NCBI GenBank assembly: GCA_000151295.1
Contig: GG745343.1
Coordinates: 227,918-285,820, forward strand
DNA from: Allomyces macrogynus ATCC 38327
Lineage: Eukaryota > Blastocladiomycota > Blastocladiomycetes > Blastocladiales > Blastocladiaceae
Direction: 5' to 3'
DNA: 57,903 nt
Part shown: positions 1-10,209 of the stretch, in pieces
Position numbering within the stretch: position 1 is the first letter of the stretch
Layout: every line of letters begins with the position of its first letter
Program-made: the position numbers and the translations under genes
Notes under the pieces: generated by a model
The model's database searches: none
What the model was told of the DNA's origin: nothing
Seen by the model: the letters and a program-made list of their open reading frames with translations, nothing else

Positions 1-28
1 TCGACGTGACGGGTACGGAGACGGTCAT
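1..28 (-). CDS. possible 5' end of a gene running off the left edge
   Basis: On the minus strand a TATA-like CCATAAATAC lies at 230-221. The first ATG downstream of it is at 28, with no other ATG in between. Only nine codons (MTVSVPVTS) fit before the window ends, so no product can be named. The case rests only on this promoter and leader arrangement, which resembles that of better supported genes in the window. It may be chance. Confidence 0.25.
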
Positions 29-220
29 GTTCGAGGTACGAGGGCAGCGATGGGAACGGGGGAATGGATGGCAAGGACGGGCGCCCACGATGCGAATGGG
101 GTGCGGGCGAGATGGCGCACGCGCTGCGCTGCGTTTTGTTGGTCGATGAGCGAGCGAGAGCAGCGATAGCAACAAAAGAGTCGCCGTTGAGCGCCCCGAC
201 GCCCGCGGGGGCGTGCGCTG

Positions 221-230
221 GTATTTATGG
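221..230 (-). promoter_or_regulatory. TATA-like box on minus strand
   Basis: The minus strand reads CCATAAATAC in a very GC-rich setting. It would direct transcription towards the ATG at position 28. Similar TATAAATA or ACAAATA elements precede the Gln-rich genes in this window. Confidence 0.3.
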
Positions 231-239
231 CCCCGCGCG

Positions 240-2700
240 CGCGCGCACTTGCGCTGGCGCGCGAAACGCGGGGCGAGCGACCTCTGCGGTGCCGATCGCC
301 GTGGAGCCACGGTGCTGGGCGCAAGCAGGCGCGAGCGGCACCAGACAGACGGCGGGCGGCGGGCTGTGGGCGGCGTGATTCCAGTCGCGTCGCGTCGCGC
401 CCCCACCCGTGCGCGCGCGCGTGCATAGGGCGAGTCGGCCGGGCGACACAATGAGGGCAGGCAGGCAGGGCGCACGGCCGACTGGCGTGGTGCCGCGCGC
501 GTCGTGCGCTCCGACTAATACGGATGGCGCAACGTCGCACCAGTCGGCTGGAACCCGCGCGCTCATCGAGGGCGAGATGCGTGCGGTGGAGCAACCTGGC
601 AGTGCCCATGCGGCCGGTGCGGATGAACCGACCCGGCATGCTGGTGCGAGCGGCGTGTCAGAAGACCCTCGCACCACGGCGTCGCGCGCGTACAGCGATT
701 GCCTCTACGCGAGGCCAGGGCGAGGCGGTTGGGCACGCGCGCGGGAACGCGAGTGAACCCGAGGATCCATGAGTGCCGCTCGCCCCATCGACAGCGCGTA
801 TGCGAGCAGTACACACGCTGTGCCCGTCGATGAGCACGTCTCCAATCTTGGGACTCGGATTAATGGCGCTTCGGGTACGACGACGACGAGGGCCAAATGC
901 GGAGGAGAAGGGCATAAAGCTGGATGGGGGACGAGATCGCGCGGCCTCCACAGCGACGCTGATCCGTCGAGTCGGCTGCGCATGGCTTAAGTTGCGTGTG
1001 GTCAAAGCAAGTGCAATGCCGAACCGCCCCATGTCAGTCGATATCCGACAAACGCGCACGCGAGTCCGTATGATAAAGGAACACCGCGCGTACATGACTC
1101 GGTCGGCTGCTTTGCCGGCAAGGACAGATGAGTTGATTACGCACGCTGCACGCGGCTGGGGTGCCTGGAAAAAAATTAAGAGGTCTCAAGATCAGCGCAA
1201 ATGATCCCTCGATTCCAAGACGCGGAGCGAACCAAGACGAGTGGCCACAGGACAGGAGAAGGCTGGAGGCATCAGATAGGAGGGTGGACGACGGTCGTTC
1301 ACGTCTGGCCGATGCAGGAACAGGCGAAAGAGGAGACGCGGAAGCGGGACGTGGGGGTAAGGGACGACTGAGAAAAACGCTGACAATCCACGCAAGAGCG
1401 GACCGCAGGAGAGTCGCACAGCACTCTCGCTCAGTCCGCCCCAACAGTGGCGTTAGCGCGTTGGGCACCCATTGGCAGTTTTGGTTGCTGCAACCCCGCA
1501 AACGCGATGAGCAGGTCGGGGCTGAGTGGCAATGCACGCCGACATCGGGCATCAAGGCGCATCGAAGCGCGAACTCAGCGATTGCGCTTGCTACTCTGTG
1601 CTTCTCATCGCGTTGCCGCTTGCCCCCACCCTCGCCGATGGTGAACAGCGCCAGTTTATGCAGAAAATGCCAGGCAGCTTCGATACCACAGCTTGAGCGT
1701 TTTTCAGGAGAGCAGGGACCAGAAACGCTCGTTCGATGAATGGCTGCACGTACCGACGCAACGTGAGCGCGGGCGCAGGCAACCGAGGTGCACAACGTCG
1801 GGGCGGCGCTGCTGCAGGCCGGGCACCGCACGTTTGTCGGGCGAAGCAGCAGCAGCAACAACAACGGGAGCCGGTCGAAATTGGTGTGACATTGGGTGCG
1901 AGCGTCGCCGCCGCCGACTCGCGCCACTCTTGCGGGGCGGCAGCACCACAGGTCCATGACTATGAGAGATGGCTTGCGAGGGGGATCACCTCGACGTGGG
2001 GGCCGAGCAGCTGGATCCAGCGGGGCGACGTGGGGCGCCGGGCATTGAGACGACTCCAAACACCCAAGGACTTGACGGTCTATTGCATCATTCACTGCAC
2101 GCTGGACGAGCGCGGGCGTCATTGCGGCTCGTTGCAGCTGGTCCCGGCCCGCGGCGGCGGCGCTGGTGGGCGATATTGTTGGGGTGGCGGCGAGGTTGGT
2201 CGGCGGCGATGGTGGCGGTGCAGCTCGGGCATGAACGTTGCGGTGGGTGCGCGCGACGCGGTCACGGAAGACGGCCGTCAGAAATGTCGCGATCTCCCAC
2301 CGCAGATCCACCGCACTGCTGCACCATCGAACTGGCGCTCCATCAACGTCGACGTGATTGATCTTTCTCTTCACGCTGAAAAGACCATGGGCACAGCAAC
2401 GCCAGTACCCGGAAACCACAGATCCTGCGTCGGCGCCGACTAGGAGCGTGGCACACTAACGCACAGTCATTCGCGAGTCGCGTCCGCGAACATGCTGCCA
2501 TGATCGGTCCTCTTTTGCCGCAGCAGCGAGCCGTCAACGCAGCGATTGGTTTTTCTGGATGCCTCTCCACTTGCCCGACCGCGTCGCCATGGATACCTCG
2601 AGGCGCGATGGCGCCGTGGACCTTACGGTCGTTCCCGCCATCCTTCGACCGCGGCAGCTCCAACCTCCACGTTGCCGCCAACGTCAAGCCCGCGTACTTT
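240..2700. other. no recognisable gene
   Basis: This GC-rich stretch has many overlapping open frames on both strands, but none shows a domain, a signal peptide or a consistent splice pattern. Long open frames are expected by chance at this base composition. It holds alternating GC runs and Arg-rich translations typical of non-coding GC-rich DNA. Confidence 0.5.
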
Positions 2701-2707
2701 TTCCATC

Positions 2708-4478
2708 ATGCTCGCTGCATCTGCGGCGCCCGCTGCCGCCGACTTTGACGACACCGACAGCTCGCTTGGCACCCCGCTCGCCATCGACTGGGGCGACCTC
2801 GTCGTGCATGCCGTCCCGCAGCGCCCGCCGCGGCCCCTGAGCTGCGCCATGTTCGATTCTTTGCCGACCTCTGTGCCGCCACCGCGCCCGCCACGCGCAC
2901 GGTGGAGCTTTCTGACGACGCACTCAGACCCGTCGCGCGTGCATGACGAACCGCCGACCTCGCCCGTGGTCGTCGACGCGCGGCCCGCCACGGCGCATCG
3001 CACCGTGACCGTGCCGTTCCCGCTGCCACCCGTGCGCGTCGTCAAGAATATGGCGGTACCGGCGCCCGTTCCCATGGCAATACCCGTGTGGCGCGCGTGG
3101 GTGAAGAAATCACCAAGTTTGCGGGTTAAAAAGCCAGTGAGCGGTGGCGCTTCGCCTACGATGCCGACGCCGACGACGCTTGACCGCGACGGTCACCGAT
3201 TATGGGACCGTATTTTGCGCGAGCTGGTAGAGACGGAGGACGTATACGTGCGCGAACTGGGCGTGCTTGAAGAGGTGCGTTGACGATGCGATGATAACAC
3301 GAGCTCGAATTGACTTGATTGCTTTCTGATGCCGACTTGGCGCTGATAGGCCTACCTAATCCCGCTGCGGCACCGTATCCCGGGCTTCTACCCCAAAGAC
3401 GCGTGCCCTCCGCCGTCACCCGTCGCACTGCCGCCTCCGCTCCCGGACCCGCTGTGCCGCTTGCTCGTGGCCTCGCGCGACGTGACCACCGTCGCGGACC
3501 TGCTGGCGCGGCGGCTGCGCTGGGCGACAGAGTACCCTGACGACGAGTCGATTGGTCGAGTCTTTTCGGCGTTGGTGCGGATTGGGCTGGATGCGTTGGC
3601 TTGGCCGTCTGGTTCCGTAACAATTTCTCTGACGTGACCTCTTTTTTGCGCGGGGTAGATACCAAGCGTGCTGGCCGCGTACCGCCCGTACTGCTCTGCC
3701 GCATCTGCTGGGCTCGTGGCCGCTCATCACGTCGAAAAGCACGACCAGCACATCCAGGTGCGTCGCCCTGACCGAAGCACGGCGATTTCGGCAAATGCAG
3801 TGGTCCCTGACCCCATCTTCTGTTCATCTTTTTGTAGCGTCTACGCGCCGCGGTCCAAAACGTGCACGCGATCCCCAACGATCCGACCGCGTCGACCGCG
3901 ACGCGGCGTTGGGACCTGTCATGGCTCCTCATCAAGCCGATCCAGCGCGTCCTCAAGTACCCGTTGTTCTTGCGCGTACCTACGTTTGGCTCATTATTAG
4001 TGGCGGGGCACTGCCTGCATCCACCGCTGACCACCGTTGCAAAACGTGATAGCAACTCGCCAAGGCCACCGCGCCTTCCGACGACATGCGCGCCGCCATC
4101 GAAGTCGCCCTCGCGGCCATGGACGCGGCCGCCGCCGACCTGAACGCCGCATGCCACGCGGGCGGCGCAGGCTACGTCGACTCGAGCCCCCGACTTCTCT
4201 CTCCCGGCAAAGGCCCGGTCCCGACCACGCCCGAGGCCATGACCGCGCCGATCATGCCGCGCACCGCGTCGGCGTCACCCGTTCCGCCATTGACCCCGGA
4301 ATCGGTCCCGTTGTCGCTGGCATTGACGGCACCCGAATCGTTGACGGGTGCCGACGAGCATGTCAAGTCGCCAGGGATTGTGAATGCGCGGCCGCCTGCG
4401 AGCCCGGGCAAGAAGCGCGGTAGCGGGTGGGCGAGCTGGGCGCCGAGGTTGCCGTGGGCGTCATCGGCGCGGCCGTGA
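2708..4478 (+). CDS. RhoGEF (Dbl-homology domain) protein, five exons
   Basis: This is a guanine nucleotide exchange factor for Rho-family GTPases, recognised from its Dbl-homology (DH) domain. Exons are 2708-3274, 3350-3574, 3659-3757, 3838-3975 and 4053-4478; all introns are GT-AG and phase 0 (75-84 nt), giving about 484 aa. The first 170 residues are Pro-rich and look disordered. The DH domain begins at about residue 175 with ILRELVETEDVYVRELGVLE (CR1). It continues through the segment around IGRVFSALIPSVLAAY and has the CR3 signature LLIKPIQRVLKYPLFLRQ across the exon 4/5 junction. The end of the last DH helix lies in exon 5, followed by a Ser/Pro-rich tail. No PH domain is seen. The start at 2708 is the first ATG in the open frame. 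A hydrophobic stretch just past 4430 lies in another frame (see findings). Confidence 0.85.
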
Positions 4479-5035
4479 TGCTCTTTAGCGTGCTGTTGTC
4501 GCGCGCGTATCGCCAGGTTGAATCGGCAGAGCGCGCGTCGCCGTCGTGTCGTCGCGTCTGGCTCTCACCCTCAATCTCCGCTTCCTGTTTGTTCTTGCTC
4601 CAAATGGCTGGCTCGACGTCTTGGTCCAGGTCGACTCGGATTTGGAAGTTCTATATCGCTTGCGAACGGGACCTTCTTGTTGATTTTGATGAGGTGTTGG
4701 TCGCGGGAGTGGGCAGCGGTAAATCGTGCTCCAAGGTGCCGATCCTCGCCGATGGCGACCTCATCCCGTCGTCCGCCTCTCTCTTCGCCCGCCCGTGTCA
4801 ACAACGAACCCATCCCGCAAGCAGCCGCATCGCAACCGCGTTCCTCTCCACAACCAACGGCTTTCAGCACTGTCGTCTCTCTCGCCGAACAATGGACGCG
4901 GCCGCCCGAGCTCGTCCTCTTCTCGCAAGACCGCCGCCGCCGCATCAGCACCGTCGAGCACCACCAGCAGCACGAGCACCCACCGCAGCACCAACAGCGG
5001 CAGGACCCGCCCGCCCATCCCCGTAACTTGCAGCT
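4479..5035. other. intergenic; no gene recognised
   Basis: This lies between the RhoGEF stop and the J-protein ATG. It probably holds the RhoGEF 3' end and the J-protein promoter. Frames in it are Ser/Thr/Pro/Arg-rich without domain signals. Confidence 0.5.
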
Positions 5036-5821
5036 ATGGCCGCTCCATCACAAGACCCGCACGCGCAGCTGCACTCGGCGCTCGCGTCCCTCGCCGGCTC
5101 GTCGCCCTACGCGGTCCTGGGCGTCCCGGAGTCCGCGACCCCCGCCACCATCAAGTCCCGCTTCCGCGAACTCGCGCTCGCGCTGCATCCTGACCGGCAC
5201 ATGGGCGCCGACGACCCGGCCGCCGTCCGCGCCAAGTTCGACCGCGTCAAGACCGCACACGACGTTCTGACCAGCCGCACCCTGCGCGCGCTGTACGACC
5301 GGCACGCTGTCGCCGCGCGGTCGTCGTTCCGCCCCCCACCCCCGCGAACGTATGCTGGAGCTGCAGCAAGACCGGCGGAGCCCGTCTGGTTCACGCGGTT
5401 TGACCCGGACGCGAGCTACGACCGGTTCAGCTACTACGCGTACCGGCCCGCACCGTCGAAACCCGCGTCGGGCTGGTCGAACCGGATCGTCTCGATTGGC
5501 GTGCTCGCGTTTGCCGTGGCGGGCGCCACGATGCAATATTACCGGTACACGACGGGGTCGTCGCTCGTGCGCGCGGCGCTGGATGCGGAAAACGCGGAAA
5601 ACTTGAAGGTGCTCGAGAATGTACGGTTGCGCGCGGCGCAGCGGTCGGCCGCGCAGTTTCATACGGAGCTGGAGCGGCATATTGCGGGGAACGTTGCGCG
5701 GCGCGCGGGCAGGGCGGTGCCGGTGGCCAAGTTGGAGGGTGGCGTGTCGAGTCCGGCGCGGGAGGTGGGGGATGGGGAGGGGAGTGGTGAGAAGAAGGGG
5801 CCGAGCCACTTGGTCTACTAG
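5036..5821 (+). CDS. J-domain (DnaJ/Hsp40) co-chaperone with one membrane segment
   Basis: This intronless 261-aa protein starts at the ATG at 5036. Residues 22-90 form a J domain (PYAVLGVPESATPATIKSRF onward) with the diagnostic HPD tripeptide at residues 51-53 in helix II/III position. J domains stimulate the ATPase of Hsp70 partners. After a Pro-rich linker, residues about 151-168 (IVSIGVLAFAVAGATMQY) form one predicted transmembrane helix, followed by a basic, Ala/Glu-rich tail. There is no Gly/Phe-rich region and no zinc-binding Cys repeats, so this is a class C J protein. The topology suggests a membrane-bound chaperone of the ER or mitochondria, like the DNAJC4-type group. The compartment is inferred, since no clear targeting peptide is visible. 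It converges with the VanZ-like gene. Confidence 0.85.
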   Translation: MAAPSQDPHAQLHSALASLAGSSPYAVLGVPESATPATIKSRFRELALALHPDRHMGADDPAAVRAKFDRVKTAHDVLTSRTLRALYDRHAVAARSSFRPPPPRTYAGAAARPAEPVWFTRFDPDASYDRFSYYAYRPAPSKPASGWSNRIVSIGVLAFAVAGATMQYYRYTTGSSLVRAALDAENAENLKVLENVRLRAAQRSAAQFHTELERHIAGNVARRAGRAVPVAKLEGGVSSPAREVGDGEGSGEKKGPSHLVY

Positions 5822-6155
5822 CGGACCTGATTGCGCTGCTTCGTGCTGGTAGCACGCTCCAGCAATGAACGGAACGGGATCGAAGTTGGCAGCATTTTCG
5901 TTGCCAAGGATTCGTCGTCGTCGTTGATCGCGGCCAACGGAAGAGTCGCTTCATTTGTCGGGTTCCTTGATTTCCTATCATCGTGTCCTCCCCTGCACAT
6001 AAAACCACTGTCGTGATTTTGCTGTTGCCGAGGTTTCCCGCCACCTTTGCGAGAGAGTGCAGACCAAACTTGACGTCAAGCGCGGCACGCGACTCAAAGT
6101 CAGACCACACAACGACGACTGAAAATCGGGCCAGTCATGATCACCAAAGATGTAC
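5822..6155. other. convergent intergenic spacer
   Basis: This is the space between the stops of the J-protein gene (+) and the VanZ-like gene (-). It presumably contains both 3' UTRs. No other feature was seen. Confidence 0.5.
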
Positions 6156-7239
6156 TTATCCATTCTCGTGATGCCTCGGGAGCAGTGCTGCACCCACGTC
6201 CGACGCGCCGTCGGTCCCCGATCGTGGCCGACCGCAGCACCGCATGCACCACGACAGGCCCGGGACGTGGCGCACAAATCGCCACAGCCATCGCGGCGAC
6301 GCGACGGTGTGGCACGAGAGCGCCGCAACCAGGATGCCGAGAAAGTTGGCCTACGCAGGCGTGCGAGGGTGAGTATCCGGTGCACAACGGTAACACGACA
6401 GTGTACGGCTGCTTGTGCGAACCAAAATGTCCATCGGGTCAAAAGGTCGCGACTTTGCATCCATTTCCGTCAGTCTCGCTCTCGTCACAGCAACACGCCA
6501 CGCGCAACCCAAAAGCGCACATACCGTCACTAACCCCTGTACCGCCTCGCTCACGACCGCCGCCGACCCCGTCACCATCCACGCAACGGCCTCGCGCCCG
6601 CGTTTCGACACGAGCCACGCGCACACGGGCTCATCCTCGTCGTCCCGCCAGATCCCATGACGGCACCCGGACGCGCGCTGCCGTCCACGGATCGCACTCG
6701 ACGCTGCGTCCCATTGGACCCCAGAATATGCGTCTTGGCGACCGTAAAACGTAGTGCACGAGCGCGTAGAAGACAGCAAACGTCGACCCGTGCAGGAGCT
6801 TGTCAGAGACGGGCACCGCGAGTTGGTGCGAGAACCCGAGGAAGGCCATCATGACGAGCCACGCGATGAGCAGGTAGAGCAGCCACTTGCGCGTGTGGTG
6901 GTCGAGCAGATGCTGCGCGAATTGCTGCCATGGCGAGGTGCGGTGCGTGGCTATCGTTGGTGTCGGGAAACCGACGAGCGTACTGGTGTGGTCGAGGCCC
7001 ATATCTTCGGCCGCCAAGCTGCGATGCATCGACCTCGGAATCGGATCGTGGCTCAACGTATCAGGGAATCGCACGCGGGTCGGCGAATGGGGTCTCGATA
7101 TAGGCGGGAGGGGCGTCATCGGCCAGATCGACCCGGGCGGCCCGGGTCCCGCGTCAGCGCCCTTAATGCTGGGAGTGGCATCGAGTGCAGCATGTCGTGT
7201 TGCATGTGCGGCGAGTTGCTCCGAGTCGCGGTACGCCAT
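6156..7239 (-). CDS. VanZ-like multi-pass membrane protein, about four exons
   Basis: The VanZ family consists of small integral membrane proteins of poorly known role. Exon 1 starts at 7239 and carries a disordered N-terminus, then a hydrophobic segment (KWLLYLLIAWLVMMAFLGFS) and the motif SDKLLHGSTFAVFYALVHYV. After a frame change between about 6740 and 6640 (intron not placed exactly), a third hydrophobic segment contains VVSEAVQGLVT, matching the family SE-x-x-Q motif. Two 72-nt introns (6524-6453 and 6422-6351) bracket a 30-nt micro-exon coding SRPFDPMDIL. The last exon (6350-6156) continues as ANFLGILVAAL. Across the junction this restores the family signature FDxxDILAN. Because the motifs rebuild across splice sites, the model is good except for intron 1. 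The family is best known in bacteria but also occurs in fungi. Confidence 0.75.
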
Positions 7240-7249
7240 GGCCCATTAT

Positions 7250-9595
7250 GATTGATATTTCCGAGCGATGGTATGCAACAGACTGCTGGGCGCTTGCGAA
7301 GCGTCTTACCCCTGACCCTGCCATTCCCGGGCTCGGGTGGCTGGTTGCAGGACTCTGTTGAAATATATCTTCATGCTCTCCAGCTCTTCCAAGTGATCCC
7401 CACTGATTCCATCCCGGCGTATCAGCTGATAAGCGTCCTTAGCGTTCCAACACCTCAACAAGCGCAAGTCAAGGGGCGAGTGCAGTTGCCCAATCCAACC
7501 AGTCTTGTTTTGGCTCTGTGGGTGCTAATTCACCAAAATTCAACTTGTCAATGACCATGACTGTGTCCAAGCATCCATCAACAAATTCGCCAATTTTCCT
7601 TCCTCGCAGATTCTTCCAAATTTGTGATTTCGGGTCCCAGGTCGTCTAGCAACGCTGCACAGTTGGTGAAGCCCCAGCAACCAAGGCCTGCAGCACACAC
7701 CACCTGCTGGGGTAATGGGAAAGATAGATTGGAATGCATGGACATCTCTGCCCTCAATGCCATGCACTACAATGTGTGCTCAACAAGTTGCAATGCACCC
7801 TTGCCAGAGGCTTGTCTGTGTAAGAAGCACCATCTCAGATATGTTGAATGTCAGGGTGATATGTTTAATAGTTTCAGTCTCTGAACCCAGTGGCTCTGAT
7901 GGATGACTGCTCATGATTGTCTCTCCACAATCCATTGACCATGTCTGGATTTCAAGCAATGACCATTAGTCAAGGGAAATGTAGCAATGAGCAAGTCCAA
8001 GGACAAAGGACCAGGCCCAAGGTTTTGTAATTGTCAGTTGTTTTTGTTGTGCCAGCTGGCATTGCTGAGGCTGGGAGTGACTGACATCTGTTGCCACTGA
8101 AACTTCTGCTGGCACCAATATCTTGGGGTGTACATATGATATGTACATGCCTTGGCGTCTGTGCCACAAGGAGACAAAAGCATGACAAAACAAACTGCCT
8201 GCCAGACTACCACATTATGCACAGAGCACCAACCAGCAAAGGCAGGATGGATGTGTAAATCCATTCTGCCAACCATGAGCTGCAGTGCATACTCAGCACC
8301 AAATCCACATGATTGCGCCTGTGTTCATGCCAAAGCCACACCTTGGACTTGGCCAGTGCCAGAATGTCACTGTGTACCTCACTGTCACCTATTTGGAGCT
8401 GCACCAGGGCCATGGTCTTGGTCGTGACACCCTCAAACCAGTGTGTCTTGCCTGCAGGATGGACGTCCACATCTTGCTGTCAATTGATGTGTCCAAGGCC
8501 AAGTTGGTTGTGTGGACTGTGACAGTGCTTGCCACTTTGGCAGCAAGTGGGATGCAGTCAGACATGTCAAGCTGGAGCATGCAGTTGTCCTTGGTGATGC
8601 ACAAAACAATAACTTGGGATGTGGTTGGCACATAGCATGTGAGAATCAGACCATTGTCAGTTGTGCATGCATAGATGTTGATCCACTTGGTTGCAGTCAA
8701 AAATTCTTGCTTGACCTTGGTGCTGAGTGCATGCCATTGGTGCGTGGGAATGGATGCTGGAGTTGTCATATTGGGAACAAGCATGTCAATGCTGGCACCT
8801 GTCAGGTTGGCAATCTGGACTGTGTTGGGCGTGTCAAGCGTGTAAACATGGAGCCTGGTGAGGGGGGTGGACATGGTGGACGAAGTGGATGATGGTTTGC
8901 AGGAGAGAGAATGGATGCACAATAGAGGAAGCCCAAAGAGTGTGAGGGCTTGGTGATGTTCTGTGCTTCCTCCACCTGGGAGTTTTGGTGGTGTTGATGT
9001 CAAATTGTCAATGGAATACACAAGCAAACCTTCAACAAAGTGGATCAGCCATGTCATGACATGGAGAATGCTGATTATGAAGAGTTGGTACCTCTTGCAG
9101 GGCAAAGATCTCACATTGTTGGTTGACCGCTTGGAATGAACCCTGGCGCGAAATGCTGGTGAGACTGAAAATATTGGAGTTTGGACAATTAGATTGAGAT
9201 ACTGATGCAAATGCTTTACAGCCTTGTCTTTGGGCATTGAGCATGCCATGACCACCTGATTGGGTCATGCTTTGTGGCATCAAGCATCAAACAAGAGGAT
9301 TGAGGATGAGATGGTCACTTTTTGGGAGCATCAGGTCGGGAAATGGCAGCAAATTGGATTGGCTGCTGCATGTGTGTAATGTGCTTGTTGCAATGTGAAT
9401 GGTACAGGTGCAGTCACGCATTATTTTGGTGGGGATTTGAGCTGGATCTTTTGATCCCCTTTGAAGAAAATATTGTGATGCACAGGCTTGCATGTGTTGG
9501 AGATTCTCAAATGACAGTTTTGTTTGAGCCAGAACACAATTTGCACAGAACATAGCACATCTCCATAATCTTTGGTCACATTGCTAGCTTGCTGA
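7250..9595. repeat. CpG-depleted block, likely a decayed repeat or methylated insertion
   Basis: Between about 7650 and 9590 only some ten to fifteen CG dinucleotides are seen, whereas the flanks are packed with them; the part from 7250 to 7650 is transitional. TG and CA are correspondingly common. The right edge is abrupt at about 9595, where CGCGCGCAAGAGCGCGG resumes. The block contains a decayed gene copy (8345-8874, minus) and a Cys/His-containing open frame at about 7624-7884 that is not recognised. The pattern is what deamination of methylated CpG, or a CpG-directed repeat mutation process, would leave. Confidence 0.6.
8345..8874 (-). pseudogene. decayed copy of the gene family also found at 22.1 kb
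   Basis: The minus strand from the ATG at 8874 encodes MSTPLTRLHVYTLDTPNTVQ, then WINIYACTTDNGLILTCYVP and VTVHTTNLALDT. It aligns along its length with the frame at 22110-22729, which has WMCVYARAADGATVACYVPA and ISVHATNAAMEV. Near 8457 the frame breaks; the similarity continues in another frame (VTTKTMALVQLQIGDSEVHS against VSNDTMVAVRFQFGAMEVRG). Codon comparison shows GCG to GCA, CGC to TGC and CCG to CCA changes, meaning loss of CpG. The upstream frame to 9255 is open but does not resemble anything. The family is not recognised. The sequence is beta-strand-like in spacing, but no function is assigned. Confidence 0.6.
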
Positions 9596-9646
9596 AAGCA
9601 ACATCTCGCGCGCAAGAGCGCGGCGGATTGAGTGTCAAGGCGACTA

Positions 9647-9680
9647 GGGGGGGGGGGGGTTGGGGGGGTTGGGGGGGTTG
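9647..9680 (+). repeat. G-rich tract, quadruplex-like
   Basis: The run is G13-TT-G7-TT-G7-TTGG, i.e. four G-runs with TT loops. It satisfies the standard G-quadruplex pattern and lies about 50 nt outside the right edge of the CpG-poor block. Homopolymer lengths may be inexact in this draft. Confidence 0.8.
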
Positions 9681-10209
9681 GTTGGATTATGCCACCAGGA
9701 ATCCAATTGCATGTGCAAAAAGTTCAGTCCAGTATTTGGAGCAACAGCACCACGTTCAGCACCACGAGGCGGACAAAAAGATACCACTTGCCACAGCCCT
9801 GCTGTTAGAGCAAGAATTCTGACGCGCATCTGCGCGGGAACAGCAAAACTATCGGCCATTCTGGCCATCAGGGCGGCGACATTACGCAGTGCTAAGCGCG
9901 AGAGATAGCTATGGGCAGGGAAAGACAGGGACTTGCAGTTGACACCTGACGCCAGCGTTCGATGGTGACAGACGTGGCAGGGGTAGCAAACGCTCCTCTA
10001 CAGATCATCTTCCTCCTCGCCAGCTTCCACCATTTGACTAAATCTTGACTCGAATTGCGCGCACCGTCGGCGTCGTCGAGAATATCAGCTTGCAGCCTGC
10101 TCGCTCGTCCAAGCCGATCGGGCCAGCGGCACTCGCTGCATCTTGGAGCATCAACTCTCCCCAGGCCGATTTCACATCCGAATCCACGACACGAGCACCC
10201 GCAATCAGA

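Noticed and set aside
1034..2419. 461-codon open frame on the minus strand
   Set aside because: Arg/Cys/Pro/Ser-rich translation with no domain or repeat logic; frames of this length arise by chance at this GC content.
7624..7884. Cys/His-containing frame in the CpG-poor block, thought of as a transposase fragment
   Set aside because: The pattern CSTSC...CLCKKHH is suggestive but too short, and no catalytic motif or terminal repeats were found.
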